Source: AV133 sp035567015 (GTDB lineage: Bacteria; Verrucomicrobiota; Verrucomicrobiia; Chthoniobacterales; UBA10450). From it: DNA of 21,618 nt. This document shows, in pieces, positions 21,344 to 21,618 of this stretch. Made by a program: the position numbers and the translations under genes. The notes beneath the pieces are model-generated. The model worked only from the letters and a program-made list of their open reading frames with translations, was not told where the DNA came from and searched no databases. Positions within the stretch are counted from its first letter, which is position 1, and the number at the start of each line of letters is the position of its first letter. The stretch spans positions 1 through 21,618 of the forward strand of contig DATMPQ010000114.1 in assembly GCA_035567015.1 (NCBI GenBank), written 5' to 3'.

Positions 21344-21618
21344 GTGACCAGAGAGGCGAAGATCGACATCAAGTCTCTGCAGCTTGACGAGCTGCAAGAG
21401 AAACTACGCGAACTGGGCGAGCCAATCTATCGTGCCGGGCAGATCACGGACTGGCTTTACAAAAAGCGCGTCGATGCAATCGAGCAGATGACCGACTTGC
21501 CGCGTGATCTTCGGGCGCGACTCGAAGAATCATTTCGTTGCGAACATTTAGAGATCGTTCGCGTGCTGGGTGCGCGCGACATGACAAGAAAATTCCTTTT
21601 TCGTCTCAGCGATGGAAA
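21344..21618 (+). CDS. rlmN: Dual-specificity 23S rRNA/tRNA methyltransferase RlmN, N-terminal part (3' end outside window)
   Basis: RlmN is a radical-SAM enzyme that methylates A2503 of 23S rRNA and A37 of some tRNAs. The 91 visible codons match the N-terminal accessory domain: IDIKSLQLDELQEKLRELGE, PIYRAGQITDWLYKKRVDAI, MTDLPRDLRARLEESF and the beginning of the next domain TRKFLFRLSDGK. The radical-SAM CxxxCxxC cluster is beyond the edge. The start is GTG at 21344; the frame is open upstream but has no better-placed start, and no strong Shine-Dalgarno is seen. Confidence 0.92.
   Translation, partial: MTREAKIDIKSLQLDELQEKLRELGEPIYRAGQITDWLYKKRVDAIEQMTDLPRDLRARLEESFRCEHLEIVRVLGARDMTRKFLFRLSDG

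Noticed and set aside
21203..21397. N-terminal extension of the small lipoprotein
   Set aside because: It would bury the signal peptide and run antisense into rlmN.
1..21618. CRISPR array, tRNA or rRNA genes
   Set aside because: No regularly spaced direct repeats, no tRNA-like T-loop and acceptor pattern, and no rRNA motifs were noticed. The cloverleaf-like palindromes lack tRNA signature bases.

Overview
The window looks like a chromosomal segment of a moderately GC-rich, soil-type bacterium, most likely in or near the Verrucomicrobia (Spartobacteria-like). This assignment is inference. It rests on the prs-rplY-pth-rpsF-ssb block, the style of the small palindromic repeats, a GIY-YIG cassette type and a small coiled-coil protein, all of which I associate with that phylum. 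No rRNA, tRNA or CRISPR array was seen.

Region 1 (1-2900) is catabolic. It opens with the C-terminal part of a metallo-beta-lactamase that closely resembles subclass B2 (CphA-like), overlapping a kynurenine formamidase gene (kynB) that is broken by an insert of about 80-90 bp. Facing it are 3-hydroxyanthranilate 3,4-dioxygenase and ACMS decarboxylase, so the meta-cleavage branch of tryptophan/kynurenine degradation is represented. Palindromic three-way-junction elements sit in kynB, between the convergent genes, and between the two minus-strand genes.

Region 2 (2900-4490) is a small graveyard. It holds a frameshifted GIY-YIG gene flanked by inverted copies of one hairpin, an intact L,D-transpeptidase, and the decayed remains of a two-gene cassette (short helical protein plus nucleotidyltransferase-like start) cut off at a dispersed repeat.

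Region 3 (4490-8360) carries a Tat-signal HisC-like aminotransferase, a divergent GH47 alpha-mannosidase-like lipoprotein, a PLP threonine/serine dehydratase and a HIT hydrolase. Region 4 (8400-10600) has NrdR overlapping an uncharacterised, perhaps ATP-cone-like protein, and a secreted FecR-domain protein.

Region 5 (10738-17763) is a long minus-strand run of information-processing genes: prs, rplY, pth, rpsF, ssb, dprA and topB. Overlaps and short gaps between prs and ssb suggest one transcript; ssb and dprA are separated by a palindromic element. Region 6 (17860-21618) has a membrane fatty-acid desaturase divergent from prs, a coiled-coil protein, a Cof-type HAD phosphatase, a polytopic membrane protein, a tiny lipoprotein and the start of rlmN.

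A recurring pattern is that convergent gene ends are occupied by palindromic elements (1125-1213, 18817-18867, 20021-20073, and 4322-4370 next to a decayed cassette). In two cases the element itself supplies stop-codon bases. They probably act as bidirectional terminators while also being dispersed repeats.
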